NCBI RefSeq assembly: GCF_036013645.1
Contig: NZ_CP107869.1
Coordinates: forward strand, 3,162,001-3,226,000
DNA: 64,000 nt
Source of the DNA: Streptomyces sp. NBC_00490
Lineage (GTDB): Bacteria > Actinomycetota > Actinomycetes > Streptomycetales > Streptomycetaceae
Direction: 5' to 3'
Positions within the stretch are counted from its first letter, which is position 1, and every line of letters starts with the position of its first letter. Positions 35,347-43,887 of this stretch are shown piece after piece. Both the position numbers and the translations under genes were made by a program. The notes beneath the pieces were generated by a model. It was not told the DNA's origin and made no database searches. It was given only the letters and a program-made list of their open reading frames with translations.

Positions 35347-37086
35347 ATGAGCGAGTTCACGGCGGGGGAAAAGGACTTTCTGCTGGACGGGCGGCCGGTG
35401 CGGCTGCTGTCCGGTGCGCTGCACTATTTCCGGGTGCACGAGGCGCAGTGGGGGCACCGGCTGGCGATGCTGCGGGCGATGGGCCTGAACTGCGTGGAGA
35501 CGTACGTCCCGTGGAATCTGCACGAGCCGCGGCCGGGTTCCTACGACGATGTGGAGGCCCTCGGCCGTTTCCTGGACGTGGCGCGGGAGGCGGGGCTGTG
35601 GGCGATCGTGCGGCCGGGGCCGTACATCTGCGCCGAGTGGGAGAACGGCGGGCTGCCGCACTGGCTGACGGGGCGGCCGCGCACCGGCGACGCGGAGTAT
35701 CTGGGGCACGTGGAGCGCTGGTTCCGTCGGCTGCTGCCCCAGGTCGTGGCCCGGCAGATCGGCCGCGGCGGCCCGGTGATCATGGTGCAGGTCGAGAACG
35801 AGTACGGCAGTTACGGCTCGGACGCGGAGTATCTGCGCCGGCTGGCCTCCCTCCTGCGCGAGACGGGCGTCACGGTCCCGCTGTTCACCTCCGATGGGCC
35901 CGAGGACCACATGCTGACCGGCGGCTCCCTTCCCGGTGTCCTCGCCACGGTCAACTTCGGCTCCCACGCGCGCGTGGCCTTCGAGACGCTGCGCCGGCAC
36001 CGCCCTGACGGGCCGCTGATGTGCATGGAGTTCTGGTGCGGCTGGTTCGACCACTGGGGCGCCGAGCACGTCGTACGGGACCCTCGGGACGCGGCGGCGG
36101 CCCTGCGGGAGATCCTGGACTGCGGGGCCTCCGTGAACCTCTACATGGCGCACGGCGGGACGAGCTTCGCGGGGTGGTCGGGCGCGAACCGGGGCGGTGG
36201 CGATCTGCACGACGGTGCGCTGGAGCCGGATGTGACGTCGTACGACTATGACGCGCCGATCGACGAGTTCGGCCTTCCCACGGACAAGTTCTGGCGCTTC
36301 AGGGAAGTCCTCGCCGAGTACGCGGACGGCCCGCTTCCCGAACTGCCGTCGCAACCGACCCAGTTGGGCTCTCCCGCCGAAGTGGCGCTGACCGGCTGGG
36401 CGTCCCTGAGCGACGTGCTGGAGACGCTCGGCGGCCCTGAGACCCTCTCCCCCGTCCCGCCGACCTTCGAGGAACTCGACGTCGACCGGGGCGTGGTGCG
36501 CTACGAGGTGACCGTCCCGGGGCCCCGGCAGCCGTATCCGCTGATCGCGCGCGGGCTGCGGGATCTGGCGGTGGTGTACGTCGACGGGGAGCGGGCCGGG
36601 GTGCTCACCGAGGAGGACGAGCGGCTGAAGGAGCCCGTGGCCGGGCACGCGCGCGTGGAGCTGTGGGTGGAGTCCCTGGGCCGGGTCAACTACGGGCCGC
36701 GGACCGGGGAGGCGAAGGGGATCACCGGGGGGCTGCTGCACGAACGGCAGTATCTGCACGGGGTACGCGCGCGTGGGCTGCGCCTGGACGCGCTGGAGGA
36801 CGTGGACGGGGTGCCTTTCCGGCCGCTTCCCGAGGAAGGCGCCCCGGGTCTCTACCGGGGCACCCTCACCGTGCGGGGCGCGGGGGACGCGCTGCTCGAA
36901 CTGCCGGGCTGGACACGGGGGTTCGTGTGGGTCAACGGCTTCAACCTGGGCCGCTACTGGTCCGCGGGCCCGCAGCAGGCGCTGTACGTACCCGGCCCGG
37001 TGCTGCGGGAGGGCGTCAACGACGTATGGGTGCTGGAGTTCGAGAAGGCGGTGCCCGACCGGGCGCCACGGCTCAGGAGCCGATGA
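35347..37086 (+). CDS. GH35 beta-galactosidase
   Basis: Glycoside hydrolase family 35 enzyme of 579 residues, removing terminal beta-galactose. It has an N-terminal TIM barrel with DGRPVRLLSGALHYFR and VRPGPYICAEW, the acid/base Glu in VENEYG (E152), and the nucleophile Glu in MCMEFWCGWF (E228), then two beta-sandwich domains ending with FNLGRYW. There is no signal peptide, so it is cytosolic and probably acts on imported oligosaccharides. The ATG at 35347 is used; a GTG at 35332 is possible. The 3' end overlaps the GNAT gene by 14 bases. Confidence 0.93.
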   Translation: MSEFTAGEKDFLLDGRPVRLLSGALHYFRVHEAQWGHRLAMLRAMGLNCVETYVPWNLHEPRPGSYDDVEALGRFLDVAREAGLWAIVRPGPYICAEWENGGLPHWLTGRPRTGDAEYLGHVERWFRRLLPQVVARQIGRGGPVIMVQVENEYGSYGSDAEYLRRLASLLRETGVTVPLFTSDGPEDHMLTGGSLPGVLATVNFGSHARVAFETLRRHRPDGPLMCMEFWCGWFDHWGAEHVVRDPRDAAAALREILDCGASVNLYMAHGGTSFAGWSGANRGGGDLHDGALEPDVTSYDYDAPIDEFGLPTDKFWRFREVLAEYADGPLPELPSQPTQLGSPAEVALTGWASLSDVLETLGGPETLSPVPPTFEELDVDRGVVRYEVTVPGPRQPYPLIARGLRDLAVVYVDGERAGVLTEEDERLKEPVAGHARVELWVESLGRVNYGPRTGEAKGITGGLLHERQYLHGVRARGLRLDALEDVDGVPFRPLPEEGAPGLYRGTLTVRGAGDALLELPGWTRGFVWVNGFNLGRYWSAGPQQALYVPGPVLREGVNDVWVLEFEKAVPDRAPRLRSR

Positions 37087-37507
37087 CCTTGTGCAGGTGC
37101 ACGTCCTGGTGGCCCCCGGGGATGCCCTCCGTGCGGCCGGTCTCGCGGAAGCCGAGGCCCTGGTAGAAGCCGGGGGCCTGAAAGGTGAAGAAGGAGACGA
37201 TCATCTCGGTGCAGCCGCGCCGTACGGCCTCCTCCTCGGCGGCGCCCATGAGCCGGGTCCCCCAGCCCGCGTGGCGCTGGTCCGCGCGCACCCACAGCAT
37301 GTCGACGGCACAGCAGGAGCCCCAGATCCACGCGGTCAGGCCGCCGGCCAGCTCTCCGTCGGCGTCGGTGGCACGGACGGTGAGGGGCGCCGGGGTCCCG
37401 GCGCCGGTCGCCTCGGCGTTGAAAGCGGTGAGTTCGTCGTCGAGGCGCTGCTCCAGGACGTCGTCCTTGTCGCCGACCTGCAGGGAGGTCCCGGGTTCGA
37501 TGGTCAC
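37073..37507 (-). CDS. GNAT-family N-acetyltransferase
   Basis: Acetyl-CoA-dependent acetyltransferase of 144 residues with the GNAT fold: strand LTVRATDADGELAGGL, acetyl-CoA loop QRHAGWGTRLM, and a late FYQGLGFRETGR motif. The substrate is unknown. The GTG at 37507 is chosen; an ATG 30 bases upstream has no better ribosome site. It is tail to tail with the GH35 gene. Confidence 0.85.
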   Translation of the reverse strand: MTIEPGTSLQVGDKDDVLEQRLDDELTAFNAEATGAGTPAPLTVRATDADGELAGGLTAWIWGSCCAVDMLWVRADQRHAGWGTRLMGAAEEEAVRRGCTEMIVSFFTFQAPGFYQGLGFRETGRTEGIPGGHQDVHLHKVIGS

Positions 37508-37602
37508 GGCCGGGAGTATGCCAGGGCGGCCGTCCACCGGGGAAAATCCGCCCGCACCCTCGTAGAGTGGAGTCGGGTTCAGGGCGTCTTGGGGGTACCG
37601 GC

Positions 37603-38484
37603 GTGGCGAACGACGGACCGGTCGAGCACGGCTACCCGCACCTGGAGACGGTGCGGGCCTCGATCACCGCGCTCTGGAAACGGCTGTCGTACGACACCGT
37701 CCAGACGTTCTCGACCAGCGTGGCCCCCGCCGACGTGGCGTTCTGCGACACGGACGATCTCCATCTGGGGGCGCAGCGGGTGGCCCGTGAGCTGGTGCGG
37801 CACTACCGGCTCCCCGATGCCCGGATGATCGTCGGCTTCCGGGAGATGACGCATGCGGCGAACGTCGAACTGGCCGCGGGGCCCGAGTACTTCGTGGAGT
37901 TGAACGACCGTTTCCGTACCCATCGGCGGGACATCGGGGCGGCGCTGGCGCACGAGGTGATGCATGTCTATCTGCACCGGCTCGATCTGTCGTTCCCGGG
38001 GATCAGGGAGAACGAGATCCTCACGGACACGGCGACGACGTATCTGGGTGCGGGGTGGCTGCTCCTTGACGCGTACCGGGAGGACGCGGCGTCCTCGCAG
38101 AAGCTGGGGTATCTGACGCCGGAGGAGTTCGGGTACGTGCTGGCGAAGCGGTCGCTGGTGTTCGGTGAGGATCCGTCGGTGTGGTTCACCAGTGCGCAGG
38201 CCTATACGGCGTATGTGAAGGGGATGGCGAAGGCGCGGCAGGATGAGCAGCAGCCTCCGCTCACCGCGGCGGGGTGGGCTGGGCGGCGGCGGTACGCGCG
38301 TGACCGGCGGGCTCATGTTCCGCATCCCGATGCGCGTTATGCCTTCACTCCCGATGGTGGGGCGGAGGGGCTTCGGGTCTCCTTTCCTTGTCCTACCTGT
38401 CATCAGAAGATCAGGGTGCCGGTGCGGGGGCGGGTTCGGGCGCGGTGTGGGTTGTGCAGGACCGTGCTGGAGTGTGACACGTAG
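37603..38484 (+). CDS. HExxH metalloprotease-like protein with C-terminal zinc ribbon
   Basis: Protein of 293 residues of unknown function. It carries an HEVMH motif (117-121) in a helix, followed by ENEILTDTATTYLG, which may supply a third zinc ligand, as in SprT/M48-like peptidases. Two CxxC pairs at the C-terminus (C263/C266 and C282/C285) probably form a zinc ribbon. There is no signal peptide. The GTG start is preceded by GGGGG. It seems monocistronic. It may act on DNA- or ribosome-bound proteins, like other zinc-ribbon peptidases, but that is speculation. Confidence 0.7.
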   Translation: MANDGPVEHGYPHLETVRASITALWKRLSYDTVQTFSTSVAPADVAFCDTDDLHLGAQRVARELVRHYRLPDARMIVGFREMTHAANVELAAGPEYFVELNDRFRTHRRDIGAALAHEVMHVYLHRLDLSFPGIRENEILTDTATTYLGAGWLLLDAYREDAASSQKLGYLTPEEFGYVLAKRSLVFGEDPSVWFTSAQAYTAYVKGMAKARQDEQQPPLTAAGWAGRRRYARDRRAHVPHPDARYAFTPDGGAEGLRVSFPCPTCHQKIRVPVRGRVRARCGLCRTVLECDT

Positions 38485-38514
38485 GAGGTGGCTCGTTGTC
38501 TGCGGGTCGGTGGG

Positions 38515-38550
38515 GGCTGGTCGCGCAGTTCCCCGCGCCCCTGAGTGGGT
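38515..38550. repeat. dispersed repeat copy in the 38485-38554 gap
   Basis: GGCTGGTCGCGC, then AGTT, then CCCCGCGCCCCTGAGTGGGT. It sits between two convergent genes and matches the copies at 7053, 28805 and 43664. Confidence 0.7.
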
Positions 38551-38554
38551 CCAC

Positions 38555-39460
38555 TTACGCTCCGTAGACCTGTCCCGGCATTTCCGCCTGGTCAAGCAGC
38601 TTCCGTGCCGTTTCCCCCGCCTCCGCCGGTGTCCACCTCTCCCCCTTGTCCGTGCTCGGGCCCGGCCTCCATCCCTCCATCACCGTGATCCGGCCGGCCT
38701 CCACCTCGAACACCCGGCCGCTCACCCCCGCGCTCGCCGCCGAGCCCAGCCACACCACCAGCGGGGAGACGTTCTCCGGGGCCATCGCGTCGAAGCCCTC
38801 GCCCGGTGCCGCCATGGTGTCGGCGAAGGTGTGCTCCGTCATCCGTGTCCGTGCCGCCGGGGCGATCGCGTTGACCTGGACGCCGTAGCGTGCGAGTTCC
38901 GCCGAGGCGACGAGGGTGAGGCCCACGATCCCGGCCTTCGCCGCGCTGTAGTTCCCCTGTCCGACCGAGCCCAGCAACCCGGCCCCGCTGCTGGTGTTGA
39001 CGACCCGGGCGACCGGCGTGCGTCCCGCCTTCGCCTCCGCCCGCCAGTGCGCGGCGGCGTGCTTGAGGGGGAGGAAGTGGCCCTTGAGGTGGACGCGCAT
39101 CACCGCGTCCCAGTCGTCCTCGTCGAGGTTGACGAGCATCCGGTCGCGCAGGAACCCGGCGTTGTTGACGAGGGTGTCGAGGCGGCCGTACGTCTCCAGC
39201 GCGGCGGTGATCAGGGAGCTCGCCCCTTGGGTCGTCGCGATGTCGCCGCCGTGGGCGACGGCCTCGCCGCCCGCCGCACGGATCTCCGCGACGACCTGCG
39301 CGGCCGGGCTGTCCGCGTCGGGCGCCCCGTCGAGGCCGACGCCGAGGTCGTTGACGACGACCCGGGCCCCTTCGGCGGCGAAGGCGAGGGCGTGCGCCCG
39401 GCCGAGTCCGCGGCCGGCCCCGGTGACAATCACGGTCCGTCCGTCACAGATTCCGCTCAA
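38555..39460 (-). CDS. SDR oxidoreductase, steroid-ring (HIP) pathway
   Basis: Short-chain dehydrogenase of 301 residues. The cofactor motif TGAGRGLGRAHA is at about 14-25, NNAGFLRDRM follows, and the catalytic Ser/Tyr/Lys triad lies in NTSSGAGLLGSVGQGNYSAAKAG. The C-terminal tail is longer than usual and resembles the Rv3548c-type SDR of the mycobacterial KstR2 regulon. The start is TTG with AGGAG upstream, one base after the stop of the other SDR, so the two are coupled. The specific reaction is not known. Confidence 0.85.
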   Translation of the reverse strand: MSGICDGRTVIVTGAGRGLGRAHALAFAAEGARVVVNDLGVGLDGAPDADSPAAQVVAEIRAAGGEAVAHGGDIATTQGASSLITAALETYGRLDTLVNNAGFLRDRMLVNLDEDDWDAVMRVHLKGHFLPLKHAAAHWRAEAKAGRTPVARVVNTSSGAGLLGSVGQGNYSAAKAGIVGLTLVASAELARYGVQVNAIAPAARTRMTEHTFADTMAAPGEGFDAMAPENVSPLVVWLGSAASAGVSGRVFEVEAGRITVMEGWRPGPSTDKGERWTPAEAGETARKLLDQAEMPGQVYGA

Positions 39461-39461
39461 C

Positions 39462-40202
39462 TCAGCGCTCCTTGTTCGCAGTTGCCGCGTCCAGGAACAG
39501 CGGCCGCTCTCCGCCCCCGTGCACCAGCAGCGACGCCCCGGTGATGTACGCGGCGGCGTCGGAGGCGAGGAAGACGGCCGCGGCGCCGATCTCGGCGGGC
39601 TCGGCCAGTCTGCCGAGGGGGACGGTGCGGGAGACGGCGTCGATGCCGTCCTCGTCGCCGTAGTGGAGGTGGGCCAGCTCGGTGCGCACCATGCCGACGA
39701 CCAGGGTGTTCACCCGTACGTCCGGCGCCCACTCGACCGCCATCGACCGGGCGAGGTTCTCCAGTCCGGCCTTCGCCGCCCCGTATGCCGCCGATCCGGG
39801 CGAGGGGCGGCTGCCGCTGACGCTGCCGATCATGACGACCGAGCCCTTCGACCGTTTCAGGTGCTCGTGGGCCGCGAGGGAGGCCGTGAGCGGGGCGAGC
39901 AGGTTCAGCTCGATCACCCGCGTGTGCCGCTCGGCGTCCGCGTCCGCGAGCAGCCGGAACGGGCCGCCGCCCGCGTTGTTGACGAGGACGTGGAGACGGG
40001 GCAGCGCGCCGAAGAACGCGCGTACCGCGTGCGGGTCCCGCACATCCAGGGACACGAACTCGGAGCCCTCCAGGGGCACTTCGGGCGGTCGTCGCGCACA
40101 CACCACGACGTCAGCGCCCGCGCTCACGAACGCCCGCGCGATCCCGGCACCCACTCCCCGGGTGCCGCCGGTGACGACCGCGACCCTCCCCTTCAGCTCC
40201 AT
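39462..40202 (-). CDS. SDR oxidoreductase (Rv3549c-like), steroid-ring pathway
   Basis: Short-chain dehydrogenase of 246 residues with TGGTRGVGAGIAR at about 11-23, NNAGGGPF, and the catalytic SGSRPSPGSAAYGAAKAG region. It is first in the leftward transcript that starts at the operator near 40228 and is followed at once by a second SDR. Orthology to a KstR2-regulon SDR is inferred from position as well as sequence. Confidence 0.85.
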   Translation of the reverse strand: MELKGRVAVVTGGTRGVGAGIARAFVSAGADVVVCARRPPEVPLEGSEFVSLDVRDPHAVRAFFGALPRLHVLVNNAGGGPFRLLADADAERHTRVIELNLLAPLTASLAAHEHLKRSKGSVVMIGSVSGSRPSPGSAAYGAAKAGLENLARSMAVEWAPDVRVNTLVVGMVRTELAHLHYGDEDGIDAVSRTVPLGRLAEPAEIGAAAVFLASDAAAYITGASLLVHGGGERPLFLDAATANKER

Positions 40203-40218
40203 TCGCCGCTACCCTTCA

Positions 40219-40238
40219 CCTAACAAACGTTTGGTGGA
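40219..40238. promoter_or_regulatory. predicted KstR2-type operator (divergent, SDRs / echA20-ipdABC)
   Basis: CCTAACAAACGTTTGGTGGA, centred at 40228/40229, in the 54-bp gap between divergent starts. Its core AACAAACGTTTGGT fits the published KstR2 box AnCAAGnnCTTGnT at all but two positions, and it matches the second site in this window at 46468. It would let one repressor control both directions. Confidence 0.75.
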
Positions 40239-40256
40239 AAGGTAGCTGATGCTTCC

Positions 40257-41015
40257 ATGGGTGTCTCCACCTCGTCCCAGGAATCTGGGCACGGAAAGGA
40301 CGGCGTCGCGGTCGTCACGGTCGACTTCCCCCCGGTGAACGCCCTGCCGGTGGACGGCTGGTTCGCGCTCGCCGACGCGGTGCGCGGGGCGGGCCGCGAT
40401 CCGCGGGTGCGGTGCGTGGTGCTGGCCGCCGAGGGCCGGGGGTTCAACGCGGGTGTGGACATCAAGGAGATCCAGACCCAGGGCCCTTCGGCTCTCGTCG
40501 GCGCCAACCGCGGCTGCTACGAGGCCTTTTCGGCGGTGTACGACTGCGAGGTCCCGGTGGTGGCGGCCGTGCAGGGCTTCTGCCTGGGCGGCGGTGTCGG
40601 CCTCGTCGGCAACGCGGACGCGATCGTGGCGAGCGAGGACGCCACCTTCGGACTGCCCGAGCTGGACCGGGGCGCGTTGGGCGCGGCCACGCATCTGGCC
40701 CGGCTGGTCCCCCAGCACCTCATGCGTGCCCTGTACTTCACCTCCCGTACGGCGACCGCGGCCGAGCTGCACGCGCACGGTTCGGTGTGGCGGGTGGTGC
40801 CGCGCGCCGAACTTCGGGAAGCGGCGCTGGAGTTGGCGGGTGAGATCGCCGCCAAGGACGGGGAGCTGCTCCGGCTGGCCAAGGCCGCGATCAACGGTAT
40901 CGACCCGGTCGACGTGCACCGCAGTTACCGCTTCGAGCAGGGCTTCACCTTCGAGGCGAGCACCGCCGGGGTGGCCGACCGCATCCGTGACAGCTTCGGG
41001 AAGGAGGGCCGATAG
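40257..41015 (+). CDS. echA20: EchA20-like crotonase (CoA-ester ring-opening hydrolase)
   Basis: Crotonase-fold protein of 252 residues. It has the oxyanion-hole regions GFNAGVDIKEI (about 62-72) and CLGGGVGLVGNAD (about 109-121), then FGLPELDRG. In mycobacteria EchA20 hydrolyses a ring of HIEC-CoA during breakdown of steroid rings C and D; this gene has the same neighbours (ipdA, ipdB, ipdC). The start ATG is 29 bp right of the predicted operator. The IpdA start directly follows its stop. Confidence 0.85.
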   Translation: MGVSTSSQESGHGKDGVAVVTVDFPPVNALPVDGWFALADAVRGAGRDPRVRCVVLAAEGRGFNAGVDIKEIQTQGPSALVGANRGCYEAFSAVYDCEVPVVAAVQGFCLGGGVGLVGNADAIVASEDATFGLPELDRGALGAATHLARLVPQHLMRALYFTSRTATAAELHAHGSVWRVVPRAELREAALELAGEIAAKDGELLRLAKAAINGIDPVDVHRSYRFEQGFTFEASTAGVADRIRDSFGKEGR

Positions 41016-41819
41016 GTGAGCGACAAGACCATGACCGCGGACGAGGCCGTGGCCCGGCTGCACAGCGGCATGACCCTCGGCATCGGCGGCTGGGGCTCGC
41101 GCCGCAAACCGATGGCCCTGGTCAGGGCGCTGCTCCGGTCGGATGTCACCGACCTGACGGTTGTCTCGTACGGCGGCCCGGACGTCGGCATGCTCGCCGC
41201 GGCCGGACGGATCCGCAAGCTGGTGGCCGCCTTCGTCACCCTCGACTCGATCCCCCTCGAACCGCACTACCGCGCGGCCCGCGAGCGCGGCGCCTTCGAG
41301 CTGATGGAGATCGACGAGGCGATGTTCATGTGGGGGCTGCACGCGGCGGCGAACCGCCTGCCCTTCCTGCCGGTGCGGGCGGGCGTCGGCTCGGACGTGA
41401 TGCGGGTCAACCCCGGGCTGCGGACGGTGACTTCGCCGTACGACGACGGCGAGACGTTCGTGGCCGTGCCCGCCCTGCGTCTGGACGCGGCCCTGGTCCA
41501 CGTCAACCGCGCCGACCGGCTGGGCAACGGGCAGTGTCTGGGCCCGGACCCCTACTTCGACGACCTCTTCTGCGAGGCGGCGGACACCGCATACGTGTCG
41601 TGCGAACGGGTCGTCGACACGGCCGAGTTGACGAAGGCGGCGGCGCCGCAGTCGCTGCTGGTCAAGCGGCATGTGGTGACCGGGGTCGTCGAGGCGCCGA
41701 ACGGGGCGCACTTCACGTCCTGCGCGCCGGACTACGGGCGGGACGAGGCCTGGCAGAAGGCCTATGCGACCACGCCGTGGCCGGAGTTCGCGGCAGGGTA
41801 TCTGAAGGAGGGATCGTGA
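41016..41819 (+). CDS. ipdA: IpdA-like CoA-transferase-fold hydrolase, alpha subunit
   Basis: Family I CoA-transferase-type subunit of 267 residues with an early glycine-rich GIGGWGSRRKPMALV. In mycobacteria and rhodococci IpdA and IpdB form a hydrolase that opens the last steroid ring of COCHEA-CoA. The GTG start directly follows the echA20 stop, with AGGAGGG upstream. The stop overlaps the ipdB start (GTGA). The call rests on the gene set and sequence. Confidence 0.88.
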   Translation: MSDKTMTADEAVARLHSGMTLGIGGWGSRRKPMALVRALLRSDVTDLTVVSYGGPDVGMLAAAGRIRKLVAAFVTLDSIPLEPHYRAARERGAFELMEIDEAMFMWGLHAAANRLPFLPVRAGVGSDVMRVNPGLRTVTSPYDDGETFVAVPALRLDAALVHVNRADRLGNGQCLGPDPYFDDLFCEAADTAYVSCERVVDTAELTKAAAPQSLLVKRHVVTGVVEAPNGAHFTSCAPDYGRDEAWQKAYATTPWPEFAAGYLKEGS

Positions 41820-42547
41820 ACGCCTCACCTGTGCCGCCCACCCGCGCCGAGTACTGCGTGATCGCCTGTGCCGAGGCCTGGCGGGGCGGCGGTGAGATCC
41901 TGGCGAGCCCCATGGGCCTGATCCCCTCCGTCGGGGCCCGTCTCGCGCGGCTCACCTTCGCCCCGGATCTGCTGCTGACGGACGGCGAGGCGATGCTGGT
42001 CCGCCCGGACGGCACCGTCGAGGGCTGGCTCCCCTACCGGCAGCATCTGACCCTGGTCACGGGCGGGCGGCGGCACGTGATGATGGGCGCGAGCCAGATC
42101 GACCGGTACGGCAACCAGAACATCTCCTGCATCGGCGACTGGGCGCAGCCCAAGCGGCAGTTGCTCGGGGTACGGGGAGCGCCGGTCAACACCCTGAACA
42201 ATCCGACGAGTTACTGGGTGCCCCGGCACTCGCGACGGGTCTTCGTGGAGAAGGTCGACCTGGTGTGCGGGGTGGGTTACGACCATGCTGCCGGCGCCCG
42301 CTTCCATCGCATCCCGCGTGTCGTCTCCGACCTCGGTGTCTTCGACTTCGCGACGCCGGACCACTCGATGCGGCTGGCCTCGCTGCACCCCGGGGTGAGC
42401 GTCGAGCAGGTCGCGGAGGCCACCGGGTTCGCTCTGAACATCCCGGACGAAGTGCCGTACACCCGTGAACCGACGGAGGAGGAGCTGGAGTTGATCCGCG
42501 AGGTGCTCGACCCGGCCGGCGTCCGCTCGCGGGAGGTCGCCGTCTGA
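41816..42547 (+). CDS. ipdB: IpdB-like CoA-transferase-fold hydrolase, beta subunit
   Basis: Beta subunit of 243 residues partnering with IpdA. It shows the CoA-transferase core with MMGASQIDRYGNQNISCIGD and VFDFATPDHSMRL. The GTG start overlaps the ipdA stop by four bases, and the stop overlaps the ipdC ATG (TGATG), so the three are coupled. Confidence 0.88.
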   Translation: MNASPVPPTRAEYCVIACAEAWRGGGEILASPMGLIPSVGARLARLTFAPDLLLTDGEAMLVRPDGTVEGWLPYRQHLTLVTGGRRHVMMGASQIDRYGNQNISCIGDWAQPKRQLLGVRGAPVNTLNNPTSYWVPRHSRRVFVEKVDLVCGVGYDHAAGARFHRIPRVVSDLGVFDFATPDHSMRLASLHPGVSVEQVAEATGFALNIPDEVPYTREPTEEELELIREVLDPAGVRSREVAV

Positions 42548-43635
42548 TGGACACGGCACTCACCCGGCTGGTCGGGGTCCGCCATCCGATCGTGCAGACC
42601 GGGATGGGCTGGGTGGCGGGCCCCCGCCTGGTGTCGGCCACGGCGAACGCGGGCGCGCTGGGCATCCTGGCCTCGGCGACGATGACCCTCGACGGGCTGC
42701 GCGAGGCGGTGCGGGAGGTCAAGTCCCGTACGGACGCGCCCTTCGGCGTCAACCTCCGTGCCGACGCGGCGGACGCGGGCGACCGGGTGCGGCTGCTGAT
42801 CGACGAGGGGGTGCGGGTCGCCTCCTTCGCCCTCGCGCCCTCCGCCGAGCTGATCGCCGAGCTCAAGGAGGCGGGGGTCGTCGTCGTCCCGTCCGTCGGT
42901 GCCCGCCGGCATGCCGAGAAGGTGGCGGCGTGGGGGGCGGACGCGGTGATCGTGCAGGGCGGGGAGGGCGGCGGACACACCGGCGAGGTGGCGTCGACCG
43001 TGCTGCTGCCGCAGGTGGTGGACGCGGTGGACATCCCGGTCGTGGCGGCCGGGGGGTTCTTCGACGGGCGGGGGCTGGTCGCTGCGCTGGCGTACGGGGC
43101 GGCGGGTGTCGCGATGGGCACCCGGTTCCTGCTCACGTCGGACTCGACGGTGCCGGACGCGGTGAAGGCGCGCTATCTGGCGGCGACGGTGAGGGACGTG
43201 ACGGTGACGCGGGCGGTGGACGGCCTGCCGCACCGGATGCTGCGCACGGACCTGGTGACCGGGTTGGAGAACTCCGGCCGCGCGAAGGCCCTTGCGCGGG
43301 CGGTCCGCCACGCCAGCGGTTTCCGTCGCCTGTCCGGACTCACCTGGCGGCAGATGATCCGCGACGGCCTCTCCCTGAAGCACGGCAAGGACCTCACCTG
43401 GAGCCAGGTCCTCCTCGCCGCGAACACGCCGATGCTGCTCAGATCGGCGATGGTGGACGGCCGTACGGATCTCGGCGTGATGGCTTCCGGGCAGGTCGCC
43501 GGGGTGATCGACGATCTGCCGTCGTGTGCGGAGCTGGTGGAGCGGGTGATGGCGGAGGCCGCGGAGGTCGTGGGGGCGCTGGCGGCGGGCGGTGCGGTCG
43601 GGTTGCGCGGGGCGCCCAGCGGCTCGGGAGGCTGA
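42547..43635 (+). CDS. ipdC: IpdC-like flavin-dependent dehydrogenase (nitronate-monooxygenase fold)
   Basis: FMN-binding TIM-barrel protein of 362 residues in the nitronate monooxygenase/2-nitropropane dioxygenase superfamily. It begins LTRLVGVRHPIVQTGMGWVAGP; the phosphate-binding GGEGGGHTGEV is near residues 138-148, and YGAAGVAMGTRFL follows. In the KstR2 pathway IpdC oxidises the 5-hydroxy-HIC-CoA intermediate. It is the last gene of this operon and ends before a hairpin made by a dispersed repeat. Confidence 0.87.
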   Translation: MDTALTRLVGVRHPIVQTGMGWVAGPRLVSATANAGALGILASATMTLDGLREAVREVKSRTDAPFGVNLRADAADAGDRVRLLIDEGVRVASFALAPSAELIAELKEAGVVVVPSVGARRHAEKVAAWGADAVIVQGGEGGGHTGEVASTVLLPQVVDAVDIPVVAAGGFFDGRGLVAALAYGAAGVAMGTRFLLTSDSTVPDAVKARYLAATVRDVTVTRAVDGLPHRMLRTDLVTGLENSGRAKALARAVRHASGFRRLSGLTWRQMIRDGLSLKHGKDLTWSQVLLAANTPMLLRSAMVDGRTDLGVMASGQVAGVIDDLPSCAELVERVMAEAAEVVGALAAGGAVGLRGAPSGSGG

Positions 43636-43663
43636 TGCTGTTCGGCGAGTACCGGTCGGCTGT

Positions 43664-43703
43664 GGCTGATCGCGCAGTTCCCCGCGCCCCTTGCGGGGCG
43701 CGG
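43664..43703 (+). repeat. dispersed repeat copy forming a terminator-like hairpin
   Basis: Core GGCTGATCGCGCAGTTCCCC, running into CCGCGCCCC-TTGC-GGGGCGCGG (43682-43703, 9-bp stem). It lies between the convergent ipdC and fadA6-like genes and could end both transcripts. Confidence 0.7.
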
Positions 43704-43726
43704 TCCCGCCCCTCAACCGCTCAGAG

Positions 43727-43887
43727 CCGCTCGATGATCGTCACGTTCGCCCTGGCCGCCGCCCTCGCACATCGGCCCCGTCCCCGACGGCCCCCTCGCA
43801 CTGCTCGGCCCTGGCGGTCTCGCCATCGTCGCCATCACAACCGCTCGATGATCGTCACGTTCGCCTGGCCGCCGCCCTCGCACATCG
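43727..43887. repeat. duplicated 3' end of the thiolase gene
   Basis: The 47-bp end of the thiolase coding region (43841-43887) is repeated at 43727-43774 with one extra C. The outer copy lies outside the gene. Both read, on the coding strand, as the family C-terminus around the catalytic Cys (MCEGGGQ), but the outer copy is out of frame afterwards. Confidence 0.85.
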
